From Dehalococcoidia bacterium (GTDB lineage: Bacteria > Chloroflexota > Dehalococcoidia > Dehalococcoidales > SURF-40), in contig QZJL01000048.1 in assembly GCA_003599745.1 (NCBI GenBank), positions 1 to 36,770 on the forward strand: a stretch of 36,770 bases of DNA, read 5' to 3'. Under the pieces are notes generated by a model. It ran no database searches and was not told the DNA's origin. It saw only the letters and a program-made list of their open reading frames with translations. Below, piece after piece: positions 19,556 through 29,497 of this stretch. Every line of letters starts with the position of its first letter. The stretch's first letter is position 1. The translations under genes and the position numbers were made by a program.

Positions 19556-19834
19556 CGGCTACGCTCCTGTATAAAATTGCGCACGTCGGGGGTGTCCGGG
19601 TGGTATCCTGGGGATTTTATACCGGCAGCCTGCCGACCAGCGCCCGCAAACCGGGGGGACTCCATAACAATGTCGTAACCTAAAAAGCTCATAACTGCTG
19701 GCCCAACGAGAGCCATTATGGATTATAGAGGAAACCCTGTCATATTTTCAAGCCGGACACCGGACAAAAACAAACCGCCGGGTTTCGGCATATTTTGCAG
19801 GCTAAATAGTTCGTAACCGATATTCGATATGGTC

Positions 19835-19864
19835 TTGACACGCTTGGGAACGGTACGTTACACT
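19835..19864 (+). promoter_or_regulatory. Putative sigma70-type promoter for the chelatase cluster
   Basis: TTGACA (19835-19840), 18-nt spacer, TACACT (19859-19864). Confidence 0.5.
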
Positions 19865-19945
19865 TATATCGTTCCCCGAAAATATCTGTTAATGAAACGC
19901 TGCCTGAGAAACGGCAACGAGCATACTCGAAGGAGGCTCATAAAG

Positions 19946-22900
19946 GTGGTAAAAGAAGCAAAGACAAAATCCCAGATCCGTATACTGCTCCTGCTGGGGA
20001 ATGTACTGTACGGCCGGTCAGTTTCCCAGGCAATCTCCGACCTCGAACCCCAGTACGGCAAAGACATTAAAGTAAAATTTCACGTTATCAACGAGGAATG
20101 GACCGGCGCCAAGCTCGACTTCGGCACCATCGAAAAGGATATCGTTGATGCCAGCGTCATTATCCTCGACCGGTCGAAAAATCTGACCCTCGTTTCCCTG
20201 CTTGAGAAACACAAACAGGGCAAGACCACCATGGGCATGAATGTTTCCGCTGACCTGATGGCAAAGGTTACCAATATGGGAAACCTGGCCCAGGAAGCCG
20301 AAAAAGACCAGGGGGAAGATAAGGGGATTAAGAAACTCAGTTCCATCTTTTCCAACCAGGTAACCTTCAGTTCTGAAGGCCTCAAGGTAAAACGCGGCCT
20401 GCTGAACCTGCCCGGCCGCATTCTTCAAATCGGCAAGTCTTCACCTATCCAGAACTACACCAGGATTTACCGCTACTGGGTAGGCGGCGATAGAGAAAAC
20501 ATGGCCAACCTCATCCTCTTCCTGGCGCGGGAATACGGCGACCTTAAAGTCAAGAAGATAGAAGACCCCAAGGAACTGCCACCCTACGCCATCTATCACC
20601 CCAAAGCGCCCAAGCTCTTTACCGATACTGACAAGTACATGGATTGGTATCTGAAAAATGGTGGCGTCAAGGAACGACCCACCATCGGTATGCTCTTCTA
20701 CCAGAAGCACTATGTCACCGGCAACCTGGGATATCTTGATGAGCTTATAAAGGAGCTTGAGGAAAAGCAAACCAACGTGATGCCGGTAATGAGCGAAGGC
20801 ATCACCAATATGGAAGCCATCAAGAAGTTCTTCATCAAGGGCAACGGCTCAACCATTGACGCCCTGGTCAGCTTCCCCCTATTCCGCCTCGAAGGCGGCC
20901 CATCCGGCGGCGATTATGCTAAAACCATCAAGGAACTCGAGCAACTCAATGTGCCAATGCTCAAGCCCATAACGACGGTTGGTACTCCCACGAAAGACTG
21001 GGAGGAAAGCGTCAAGGGTATTTCCCCAATCTACTCAGCTCTGGCGGTCCAGCTGCCCGAAATGGACGGCGCCATCGAACCGATAATGCTCGCCGCCTTT
21101 GAATCCGACGAAAATGGCATCGGCGGCATTACCGCCATCCCCGGTCGCGCCGGAAAAGTTGCCCGCCGGGCATCTGCCTGGGGCAAACTCCGGAAGAAGA
21201 CCAATGCCGAGAAGAAGGTTGCCTTCATTCTCTATAACTACCCGCCGGGAAAAGCCACCGTCGGTTCGGCGGCTTACCTCGACGTCTTCTCCAGCCTGAT
21301 TAACATCCTCAACCGGATGAAGGAAGAAGGCTATGACGTGGGTGTTTATCCCAAGACCGCCCGCGACTTCCTGCGAATTATCACCCAGCGCAACCTGGTG
21401 AACGTCGACAAAGCCACCTGGACCAACATCGAGCGTGCCAAGCGCAACGCCTTTATCGTGGATGCCGGCCAGTATGATGACTGGTTTAACGAACTGCCGG
21501 AAAAGATCAAGGAAGAAATGAAGAAGGAATGGGGAGACCCGCCCGGCGAAGTTATGCTGGCCGGTAACGATCTCCTGATTCCGGGCATCCAGTTCGGTAA
21601 CGTCTTTGTCGGCTTCCAGCCCGCCCGTGGCTGGGGCGAGGACATCAGCAAGATGTACCACGACCGTAACCTGCCGCCACATCACCAGTACCTGGCCTTC
21701 TACCGCTGGGTGGAGCGGGTTTTCAAAGCCGATGCCATGATACACTTCGGCACCCACGGCACCCTCGAATTCACCCCCGGCAAGCAGATAGGTATGTCCG
21801 AAAACTGCTTCCCCGATGTCATCCTGCCGGACGTCCCGAACATCTATATCTACATCGTAACCGGTTCATCCGAGGGGACAATTGCCAAACGTAGAGTCTA
21901 CGCCACCATCATCAACTACAATACCCCGCCGATGACGATATCCAATGCCTACTCTACCTACGCCGAACTAGAGGACTTCATCACCCAGTATTACGAAATC
22001 ACGGCCACTAACCCCGACCGGGCGGTTGCCGCCAAGAAACAACTCTTAGACAAGGCCAAAGAGGTTAAACTCGTTCCCGAAGAAGCCGAGGACTTCTCGA
22101 TTGATGACCTCTACCACAACATCATCGAAATGAAGAGCGCGCTGATTCCCCGTGGGGTTCACGTTATCGGCAAGAAGCTGAAACTGGAAGACGAAACCGA
22201 CTACCTGATGGCCGCCCTGCGCTTCGAAAGGGGTGAAATCCTTCCCATGCCGAAAATCCTGTGTTCGGCCTTGGGCGTCTCCTGGGAGGCCGCCAAGAAG
22301 ACGCCTTCCACGAAGGACAAGAGCGGCAAGACCTACGGCGAAATACTTAATGAGGTAGATAACAATACCAAGGAACTCATTCGCGAAGTAGTAATTGGAA
22401 GTAAGACGTCAGGCCCGATACTCAAAAAGGCGGGCGTTAAATTATCCAAGGAGCAAGAGGGTCAATTACAGAAAACCCTTGCTTTCGGCAAGGAAGTCTC
22501 GTTACGCCTCCGGGAAAGCGTGGAGCTGGAGGTTAAGAACACTCTGCGGGCATTAAACGGCGAGTATATCCCGCCCGGGATAGGCGGTGACCCGGTGCGT
22601 TCCCCGGACATTCTGCCCACCGGCCGCAACATGGTTGGTTTCGACCCCAGGAAAGTGCCAACCAAGCTTGCCGAGGAACGGGCAGCCACCATCACCAAGC
22701 AGATTCTTGACGACTATGTTAAAGAACACAACGAGTACCCCGAATCGGTGGGCACCGTCCTCTTCAGCCTTGAGGTCATGCAGACCCACGGTGAGACCGT
22801 ATCCGAAATTTTCCATCTCATCGGCGTCCGTCCCATCCGCTCAGGAGCGGGTAATATCGACCCAAGCCGTTTTGAGATTATCCCGCTCGAAGAGCTGGGC

Positions 22901-23827
22901 CGGCCCAGGATTGATGTCGCGATTGACCTCTCTGGCATCTTCCGCGACACCTTCCCCGAAGTGCTTGAGTTCATCGGCAAATCGATAAAGGCAGTGGCTG
23001 AGCTTGATGAACCGGAAGATAAAAACTTTATCAGAAAACACAGCCTTGACATTGAGAAGAATCTCATCGCCGCCGGGCAATTGCCGGCAGAAGCCAAGAA
23101 ATTCTCGTATATGCGCACTTTCGGTGTCGGCGCCGGACAGTACGGCACCAACATCTCCAAGATGATTGCCTCCTCCGAATGGAAAGAAGAGAAGGACATC
23201 GCCGACCTCTACATGGACAAGCAGAGCCACTTTTACGGCGACGGCGTCTATGGAGAGAAGAATCCGCAGGCGCTTAACGAAATCCTCAAGCACGTTAATG
23301 TCTGCTCCCAGGTACGCTCTACCAGCCTCTACGGGATCAGCGACCTCGATCACTACTACGAACACCTGGGAGGCATCACCAGCTCGGTAGGCGCCCTGAG
23401 GAAGAAGAAGCCACAGGTTATGGTGGCTGACTCATCATCTGAGAAAATCACCACCCGCCACCTCAGCAAGCAGCTTGAGGCCGAGGGCAGGACCCGCTTC
23501 CTCGATAAGAAGTGGATTGACGGCATGCTGGACACCAACCGCGGTGTTGGCATCATCGCTGACCGTACCGAGCATATGATGGGCTGGGCAGCCACTACCG
23601 GTGACGTTGACCCCAAGATATTCAAGGAGATGGCGAGCAAATACGTCTTCGATGACGAGACCCGTAAGAAAATCGTCGAAAAGAACCCCTGGCAGCTCAA
23701 CGACGTCATGAAAAAACTGGAAGAAGCCCATCACCGGGGCTACTGGCAGATTACCCCCGAAGAGATGGATAAAATGAAAAAGGTTTACCTGGAACTCGAA
23801 AACGAAATCGAAGAGAGGGAAGAATAA
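19946..23827 (+). CDS. Chelatase large subunit, BchH/CobN family (Mg- or cobaltochelatase-like)
   Basis: ORF 19829..23827; start most likely GTG 19946 after AAGGAGG (19930-19936). BchH/CobN signature MIHFGTHGTLEFTPGKQIGMSENCFPDVILPDVPNIYIYIVTGSSEGTIAKRRVYATIINYNTPPMT. Confidence 0.85.
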   Translation: MVKEAKTKSQIRILLLLGNVLYGRSVSQAISDLEPQYGKDIKVKFHVINEEWTGAKLDFGTIEKDIVDASVIILDRSKNLTLVSLLEKHKQGKTTMGMNVSADLMAKVTNMGNLAQEAEKDQGEDKGIKKLSSIFSNQVTFSSEGLKVKRGLLNLPGRILQIGKSSPIQNYTRIYRYWVGGDRENMANLILFLAREYGDLKVKKIEDPKELPPYAIYHPKAPKLFTDTDKYMDWYLKNGGVKERPTIGMLFYQKHYVTGNLGYLDELIKELEEKQTNVMPVMSEGITNMEAIKKFFIKGNGSTIDALVSFPLFRLEGGPSGGDYAKTIKELEQLNVPMLKPITTVGTPTKDWEESVKGISPIYSALAVQLPEMDGAIEPIMLAAFESDENGIGGITAIPGRAGKVARRASAWGKLRKKTNAEKKVAFILYNYPPGKATVGSAAYLDVFSSLINILNRMKEEGYDVGVYPKTARDFLRIITQRNLVNVDKATWTNIERAKRNAFIVDAGQYDDWFNELPEKIKEEMKKEWGDPPGEVMLAGNDLLIPGIQFGNVFVGFQPARGWGEDISKMYHDRNLPPHHQYLAFYRWVERVFKADAMIHFGTHGTLEFTPGKQIGMSENCFPDVILPDVPNIYIYIVTGSSEGTIAKRRVYATIINYNTPPMTISNAYSTYAELEDFITQYYEITATNPDRAVAAKKQLLDKAKEVKLVPEEAEDFSIDDLYHNIIEMKSALIPRGVHVIGKKLKLEDETDYLMAALRFERGEILPMPKILCSALGVSWEAAKKTPSTKDKSGKTYGEILNEVDNNTKELIREVVIGSKTSGPILKKAGVKLSKEQEGQLQKTLAFGKEVSLRLRESVELEVKNTLRALNGEYIPPGIGGDPVRSPDILPTGRNMVGFDPRKVPTKLAEERAATITKQILDDYVKEHNEYPESVGTVLFSLEVMQTHGETVSEIFHLIGVRPIRSGAGNIDPSRFEIIPLEELGRPRIDVAIDLSGIFRDTFPEVLEFIGKSIKAVAELDEPEDKNFIRKHSLDIEKNLIAAGQLPAEAKKFSYMRTFGVGAGQYGTNISKMIASSEWKEEKDIADLYMDKQSHFYGDGVYGEKNPQALNEILKHVNVCSQVRSTSLYGISDLDHYYEHLGGITSSVGALRKKKPQVMVADSSSEKITTRHLSKQLEAEGRTRFLDKKWIDGMLDTNRGVGIIADRTEHMMGWAATTGDVDPKIFKEMASKYVFDDETRKKIVEKNPWQLNDVMKKLEEAHHRGYWQITPEEMDKMKKVYLELENEIEEREE

Positions 23828-23862
23828 CCACAATCTAATATTTGTGAGGTTAGAAAATAGCT

Positions 23863-25056
23863 ATGGCAACAAAAACTGAAACCAAACAGGCAGCACCAGC
23901 GAAACAGGAGGGTCTGCAGCGCATTCCTTACCCCTTCGCCGCTATCATCGGGCAGGAAAGGATGAAGCTGGCACTGATTCTCAACGCCATCAACCCCCAG
24001 ATTGGCGGCGTCTTAATCAGGGGCGAACGGGGCACCGGCAAGACTATCGCCGTAAGAGGTCTGGCCGATGTCTTGCCAATGATAAAAGTGGTGAGCGACT
24101 GCCGCTTCCACTGCAATCCCGACGACCCTTCGGAGATGTGCGCCAGCTGCCGCGAACGGTTTGAAAAAGGCGAGAAACTCCCCCGGGAAATGAGAAAGGT
24201 TCACATCGCCGAGCTACCCATCGGCGCTACCGAAGACCGGGCAATCGGCACACTGAATATCGAAAAGGCCATCAAGGAGGGCATCAAAGCTCTTGACCTG
24301 GGCATCCTGGCGGATGCTAACCGGGGTATCCTCTACGTCGACAACATCAACCTGCTCGACGACCACGTAGTTGACGTGCTGCTGGACTCGGCCGCCATGG
24401 GCGTCAACGTGGTTGAGCGGGAAGGCATCTCGGTATCACACCCGGCGAAATTCATCCTCTTCGGCACCATGAACCCCGAAGAAGGTGAGCTGCGTCCCCA
24501 GCTGCACGACCGCCTGGCGCTCCAGGTTGCCGCTTTTACGGTTAACGACCTCAAGAGCCGGGTACAGATTGTCAAAAACGCCGAGGAATACGAGAAAAAC
24601 CCCGAGGCATTCCGCGATAAATACGTAAACGAAACCAAGGCGCTTACCGCCAGAATTGAAGCCGCCCGGAAATTCCTGCCCCAGGTGGAAATCCCGACTG
24701 GTTACCTGCGCATTATCGCCAGAATCTCGACCGAGCTTGATGTTGACGGCCACCGCCCCGACATCATTGTCGTCCGGACGGCAATGACCCATGCCGCTTT
24801 TGAAGGCAGGAAACAGGTTACCGAGGACGATTTGCGCTTGGCCGCCGAGCTTACGCTCAACTTCAGGATGCGGCGGACGCCGTTCGAAGAGGCTACCCTC
24901 GGCACTTCCAAGTTCCAGCAGGTGCTTGACCACGCCAAGAAGATGGAAGAGCAGGCCAGGGAGAGGCTGGCCAAGAGGCAGGCAACCATCAGCCAGAAAG
25001 CTGAAGCCGCCGCACCGAAAACAGTAGCCGGCGCGGTCAAAGGTAAGACTAAATAA
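23863..25056 (+). CDS. BchI-type AAA+ chelatase ATPase, copy 1 (Walker B Glu replaced by Asn)
   Basis: Walker A GERGTGKT; Walker [12 protein letters not shown]; Cys motif [17 protein letters not shown]. Confidence 0.88.
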   Translation: MATKTETKQAAPAKQEGLQRIPYPFAAIIGQERMKLALILNAINPQIGGVLIRGERGTGKTIAVRGLADVLPMIKVVSDCRFHCNPDDPSEMCASCRERFEKGEKLPREMRKVHIAELPIGATEDRAIGTLNIEKAIKEGIKALDLGILADANRGILYVDNINLLDDHVVDVLLDSAAMGVNVVEREGISVSHPAKFILFGTMNPEEGELRPQLHDRLALQVAAFTVNDLKSRVQIVKNAEEYEKNPEAFRDKYVNETKALTARIEAARKFLPQVEIPTGYLRIIARISTELDVDGHRPDIIVVRTAMTHAAFEGRKQVTEDDLRLAAELTLNFRMRRTPFEEATLGTSKFQQVLDHAKKMEEQARERLAKRQATISQKAEAAAPKTVAGAVKGKTK

Positions 25057-25080
25057 GACTTAAGGCGAGGAGGCCTAGTT

Positions 25081-26232
25081 ATGGCTGTTAAAGAAGCGGT
25101 TAAAGAAAAGGAAACCAGCAGGCAGGATACAGCCGGCAAACAAAAGCTTGAGAGGGTAGTTTTTCCGTTCTCCGCCATGGTCGGGCAGGAGAAAATGAAG
25201 CTGGCCCTCTTACTTAACGCGGTGAATCCCGCCATCGGCGGCGTGCTGGTGAGAGGTGAGAAGGGCACCGGAAAATCCACCATTTCGAGAGCGCTCGCCG
25301 ACCTGCTACCGGAAATCAAGGTCGTCGAGGGTTGCCCCTTCCATTGTAACCCGGAAGACCCTTCCGAGATGTGCCCCAACTGCCAGGCCAGATACTTTGC
25401 CGGCGGCAAGAAGCCGCTAAAAAGCATCTTGCGCAAAACGAAAGTCGTCGACCTGCCCCTCGGCGCTACCGAAGACCGGGTGTTAGGCACCCTTGACCTG
25501 GAAAGCGCCATCAAAAAAGGCGAACGGTCGCTTGACCCCGGCATACTGGCTGAGGCAAACCGGGGCATCACTTACATCGATGAAATTAACCTCCTGGACG
25601 ACCACGTAATTGACGTTCTCCTGGATGCTTCAAGTTCGAAAGTAAACGTCGTGGAGCGCGAAGGTATCTCGTTCTCCCATCCTTCGAGCTTCATCCTGGT
25701 GGGAAGCATGAACCCCGAAGAGGGCGAGCTGCGGCCCCAGCTCCTCGACCGCATCGCACTGCACGTGGTTATCGAAGGCGTCGCCAACGTTGACCAGAGG
25801 GTGAAAATCATCACCGAGCGCAACGAGTTTGAGAAAGACCAGATGGCTTTCACCAAGAAATACCAGGGGCATAACACCGCCCTGCGCAACCGGGTTTTGA
25901 AGGCCAAGGCGCTCCTTCCCAAGGTAAAGCTGCCGGATAACCTTCTCCTTCTGATAAGCCGGCTGTGCGACGAAACCAAGGTTGAGGGCGCCAGGCCAGA
26001 TATTATGCTCAGCAAAACCGCAAAGACTCTGGCGGCTTTTGACGGTCGGACGGTGGTCACCACGAATGATATTAAAAAGGCCGCCGAGTTCATACTGCCT
26101 TTCAGGATGAAGGCCACGCCCTTCGAGGAAGATAAATGGGCCGACCCCAAGTTCATCGAAAACATGATTAACGAATTCAAGGACGACCCCTTTAAAGAAT
26201 CGACAAAAAGAACGGGACAACAGCTGGTATAA
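25081..26232 (+). CDS. BchI-type AAA+ chelatase ATPase, copy 2 (intact Walker A and B)
   Basis: [36 protein letters not shown]. Confidence 0.9.
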   Translation: MAVKEAVKEKETSRQDTAGKQKLERVVFPFSAMVGQEKMKLALLLNAVNPAIGGVLVRGEKGTGKSTISRALADLLPEIKVVEGCPFHCNPEDPSEMCPNCQARYFAGGKKPLKSILRKTKVVDLPLGATEDRVLGTLDLESAIKKGERSLDPGILAEANRGITYIDEINLLDDHVIDVLLDASSSKVNVVEREGISFSHPSSFILVGSMNPEEGELRPQLLDRIALHVVIEGVANVDQRVKIITERNEFEKDQMAFTKKYQGHNTALRNRVLKAKALLPKVKLPDNLLLLISRLCDETKVEGARPDIMLSKTAKTLAAFDGRTVVTTNDIKKAAEFILPFRMKATPFEEDKWADPKFIENMINEFKDDPFKESTKRTGQQLV

Positions 26233-26287
26233 AAGAGAGGGGCGTCAAGAGCGCGGCCTAAAAGATTTGCGAGGTTGTGAGACAGAT

Positions 26288-28342
26288 ATGGCAACGAAGA
26301 CTGGATCAAAAAAGGTAATAGATAAAACACAGAACCCCCAGGAAAGTCTGCAGCGTATTCCCTTCCCCTTCACCGCAATTATCGGTCAGGAGAAGATGAA
26401 GTTAGCCCTGGTTCTTAACGCCATCAACCCCCAGATTGGCGGCGTTTTAATCAGGGGCGAAAGGGGCACCTGCAAGACCGTCGCCGTAAGAGCGCTTACC
26501 GACATCCTGCCCTCGATAAAAGTGGTGAGCGACTGCAAGTTCCACTGCAACCCCGACGAACCAACAGAGATGTGCCCGACCTGCCAGGCCAGGTACTACG
26601 CTGGCGGCAATAAACCACTGCCAAGCGTTACCCGGAAAATGAAGGTCGCCGACCTGCCGCTCGGTGCCACCGAAGACCGGGTGTTAGGCACGATTGACCT
26701 GGAAAACGCCATCAAGAAGGGTGAACGGACGCTTGACCCCGGTATCCTGGCCGAGGCAAACCGGGGCATCCTATACGTTGATGAAATCAACCTCCTGGAC
26801 GATAACGTCATCAACTCTCTCCTGGATGCTTCAAGTTCTAAAGTAAACGTCGTGGAACGGGAAGGTATCTCGTTCTCTCATCCTTCGAATTTCATCCTGG
26901 TGGGAACTATGGACCCCGGCGAGGGCGAGCTGCGTCCCCAGCTTCTCGACCGCATCGCGCTGCACGTGATTGTTAAAACCATCTCCAATCTTGACCAAAA
27001 GGTGCAGGTTATCACCGAGCGCAACGAGTTCGATAGAGACCCGGTGGCGTTCACCAAGAAATATGAGAAACAAAGCAGCGAGTTGCGCGACCGCATCATA
27101 AAGGCCAGGGCACTTCTGGATAAGGTCGAGCTGCCGGAAGACAAGCTCGTTTTAATCAGCCGCATCTGCAAAGAAGTCAAGGCCGAAGGACAAAGACCGG
27201 ATATTATGCTCAGCCGGACATCAAAGACCCTGGCGGCGTACGAAGGCCGGACGGAAGTAACCGACGACGACATCAAGAAGGCCGTCGAGTTCATATTGCC
27301 CTTCAGGGTGAGGGCCACGCCGATGGTAGAAAGCGACGCGCCGCCGTATATGGATGACGTTGTTGACGAGGTCCAGTCCAAAGAAGACGAAGATAAGGAT
27401 GAAGAGGAAGTGACGGAGGAGATTCCGACGCACGTGTTCCGCGTCGGCGCGCCTATCCAGCTTCCCCGCGATATGGTGAAGCGAAGGTCGGATAGAATCG
27501 TCCGCTCCGGTTCCGGAGACAGGATAAAATCCCTGTCCACCGGCCGCAAGGGCCGCTACATCAAGCACCGCATCCCCGACGATATCCCCCAGGACATCGC
27601 CTTTGATGCCACCATCCGGGCAGCAGCGCCCTACCAGAAGTTCAGAAGGGAATCTTACCAGGGCGACGCCAAGGGGTTGTCGCTATTCATCGCCAACTCC
27701 GACCTCAGAAAAAAGGTCAGGGAAAACAAGGTTTCGACCCTCATAGTTTTGTGCGTTGACGCCAGCGGCTCGATGGGAGTGCTGCGGAGAATGGAAGCGG
27801 CCAAGGGCGTGGTGCTGTCCCTGCTGATGGATGCCTATCAGCGCCGTGATAAGGTATCGGTGGTGGCGTTCCGGGGAAAGGAAGCGGCGGTGGTGCTGCC
27901 ACCGACCAGCTCGGTCGAAAGGGCACGGAAAATGCTTGAAATCCTGCCGACGGGCGGCAGAACTCCCCTTGCGGCCGGCATGCTGATGGCTTACAACCTG
28001 ATAAACTCGGAGAGGAAGAAGGACCCCACCATCATCCCCATCTTCGTCCTGCTCACCGACGGCCGGGCCAACGTGCCGATAACGGAAGGCTCCGAACCGA
28101 TGGACGAAGTCACCGAGATGGCGAAGCTCATCCGGGACGATAAGGTATACCCCATTGTGGTTGATACCGAGATTCCGCCTTCAGGCGGTAAATTCGTGGA
28201 CTTCGTCTACGAGTACGCCCAGGATGTCGCCAAAGACTTAAACGGCGTCTATTACCGGCTGGCAGACCTTGATGCGGTATCGCTCGGCTCCATGATTCAT
28301 ATGGAGAAGAGCATGGCGGTGAGCGCGGCAACCGGCAGTTAG
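26288..28342 (+). CDS. BchD-type AAA+ plus VWA (MIDAS) chelatase subunit, copy 3 (Walker A Gly to Cys)
   Basis: [36 protein letters not shown]; acidic linker [46 protein letters not shown] 26288 preferred over the track start 26267. Confidence 0.9.
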   Translation: MATKTGSKKVIDKTQNPQESLQRIPFPFTAIIGQEKMKLALVLNAINPQIGGVLIRGERGTCKTVAVRALTDILPSIKVVSDCKFHCNPDEPTEMCPTCQARYYAGGNKPLPSVTRKMKVADLPLGATEDRVLGTIDLENAIKKGERTLDPGILAEANRGILYVDEINLLDDNVINSLLDASSSKVNVVEREGISFSHPSNFILVGTMDPGEGELRPQLLDRIALHVIVKTISNLDQKVQVITERNEFDRDPVAFTKKYEKQSSELRDRIIKARALLDKVELPEDKLVLISRICKEVKAEGQRPDIMLSRTSKTLAAYEGRTEVTDDDIKKAVEFILPFRVRATPMVESDAPPYMDDVVDEVQSKEDEDKDEEEVTEEIPTHVFRVGAPIQLPRDMVKRRSDRIVRSGSGDRIKSLSTGRKGRYIKHRIPDDIPQDIAFDATIRAAAPYQKFRRESYQGDAKGLSLFIANSDLRKKVRENKVSTLIVLCVDASGSMGVLRRMEAAKGVVLSLLMDAYQRRDKVSVVAFRGKEAAVVLPPTSSVERARKMLEILPTGGRTPLAAGMLMAYNLINSERKKDPTIIPIFVLLTDGRANVPITEGSEPMDEVTEMAKLIRDDKVYPIVVDTEIPPSGGKFVDFVYEYAQDVAKDLNGVYYRLADLDAVSLGSMIHMEKSMAVSAATGS

Positions 28343-28368
28343 CCGGGGAACCCGGGAACGGAAATACT

Positions 28369-28389
28369 TCCCCCGGCAGTTCCGGGGGA
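28369..28389 (+). terminator. Stem-loop after the chelatase genes (possible terminator)
   Basis: TCCCCCGG-CAGTT-CCGGGGGA, perfect 8-bp stem; no clear T-run follows. Confidence 0.4.
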
Positions 28390-28399
28390 TTAAACTTCG

Positions 28400-28428
28400 T
28401 ACCCTGCGTCTTTAAAGAACGCAGGGTA
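28400..28428 (+). promoter_or_regulatory. Near-palindromic dyad immediately upstream of the metal permease RBS
   Basis: TACCCTGCGT-CTTTAAAGA-ACGCAGGGTA: perfect 10-bp arms; 7 nt before the AAGGAGG RBS. Confidence 0.6.
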
Positions 28429-28452
28429 ACAAATGAAGGAGGACTTAGCCAG

Positions 28453-29316
28453 ATGTTCGAATTCAGCAGCGCACTGTGGGGTCTTCTTGGAATCACCTTC
28501 GCCGTCGCCGCGACCCACACCATATCCCCGGACCACTGGTTCGGCTTCGTGATGCTTGGCCGCAGCAAGAAATGGGGCATACCGAAGACGCTGGCCGTTG
28601 CCAGCGTCGCCGGCGTTGGTCACGTCGGTACCTCGGTTATTCTCGGCCTCATCGGCGTATGGGCAGGCGCCACACTGGCCGAAAGATACGCCTCAATTGC
28701 CGAGACGGCCACCGGCTGGGCGCTGATAGTCTTCGGGTTCGCTTTCGCCCTTTACTCTTACTTGAAGGGCGGTCACTCGCACCACGGTATCCCCATCGTC
28801 AACAAAATATTCCACATTGACAACCGGGAAGCGGAAAAGCTGATGCATGTTCACGCCGGTGGCGAACACGAGCACGCCCACGGCGACCACGACCACGATG
28901 ATGACGACCATGACCATGACGATGACGATGATGACCACGACCATGACCATGACCACGAAGGACATCATCATGAACACGATGACGACGACGATGACGATGA
29001 CCATCACGACCATGACCACAAACCCGGAGCAAAGAAACTTGAGGCAGGTTACGGCCTGGTGGCCATCATCGGGCTTACCCCGTGCATCCTGCTTATCCCC
29101 CTGGCGCTGCGCGCCGGCGAAATAAGCATGCAAGCCGTGATCTGGACAATGATAGTTTTCTTTGTCGCCACGATGGCAGCCATCCTCATTCTGGTGACTG
29201 CCTGTCTCAAGGGTCTCCAGCTCATAAAATTCGAATTTTTCGAAAAATACGGCGAAATCATTACCGGCGTGGTAATCGGCATCATGGGGGTGCTGGTGGT
29301 AGCCGGTCTCATCTAA
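28453..29316 (+). CDS. NicO/UreH-like nickel/cobalt permease with long His/Asp-rich loop
   Basis: FAVAATHTISPDHWFGFVMLGRSKKW...GVGHVGTSVILG..., central DHDHDDDDHDHDDDDDDHDHDHDHEGHHHEHDDDDDDDDHHDHDH loop, ...LTPCILLIPLAL.... Confidence 0.8.
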   Translation: MFEFSSALWGLLGITFAVAATHTISPDHWFGFVMLGRSKKWGIPKTLAVASVAGVGHVGTSVILGLIGVWAGATLAERYASIAETATGWALIVFGFAFALYSYLKGGHSHHGIPIVNKIFHIDNREAEKLMHVHAGGEHEHAHGDHDHDDDDHDHDDDDDDHDHDHDHEGHHHEHDDDDDDDDHHDHDHKPGAKKLEAGYGLVAIIGLTPCILLIPLALRAGEISMQAVIWTMIVFFVATMAAILILVTACLKGLQLIKFEFFEKYGEIITGVVIGIMGVLVVAGLI

Positions 29317-29332
29317 AAACCTCTAGCCGCTT

Positions 29333-29377
29333 ACAGGGTGGGAACAAGATACTATTCTGCTCCCACCCTGTTTTTAT
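29333..29377 (+). terminator. Rho-independent terminator
   Basis: ACAGGGTGGGA...TCCCACCCTGT perfect 11-bp stem followed by TTTTATT. Confidence 0.88.
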
Positions 29378-29497
29378 TGTCCTCTTTCGTTGAGAGCGCG
29401 GTGCTATCAGGTTTGACAACCGGCACAATCGTTGTATAATTACGCTAACTCCGGTTAGCTGGTAAACGCGCACCGCATTTTTCCGAAGGGGGCACAT

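Noticed and set aside
19817-19834. ACCGATATTCGATATGGT palindrome as an operator
   Set aside because: Dyad is imperfect and short; could be chance.
19556-19945. Cobalamin or molybdenum-cofactor riboswitch upstream of the chelatase or nuoE genes
   Set aside because: I could not identify the conserved boxes or a convincing fold; an Infernal/Rfam scan would be needed.
28848-29030. CRISPR array or satellite repeat
   Set aside because: Irregular codon-level repeat inside an intact coding frame, with no spacer structure.
28693-29133. Val/Ile-rich and Thr/Met-rich ORFs overlapping the permease
   Set aside because: Artefacts of the GAC/CAT repeat encoding the His/Asp loop.
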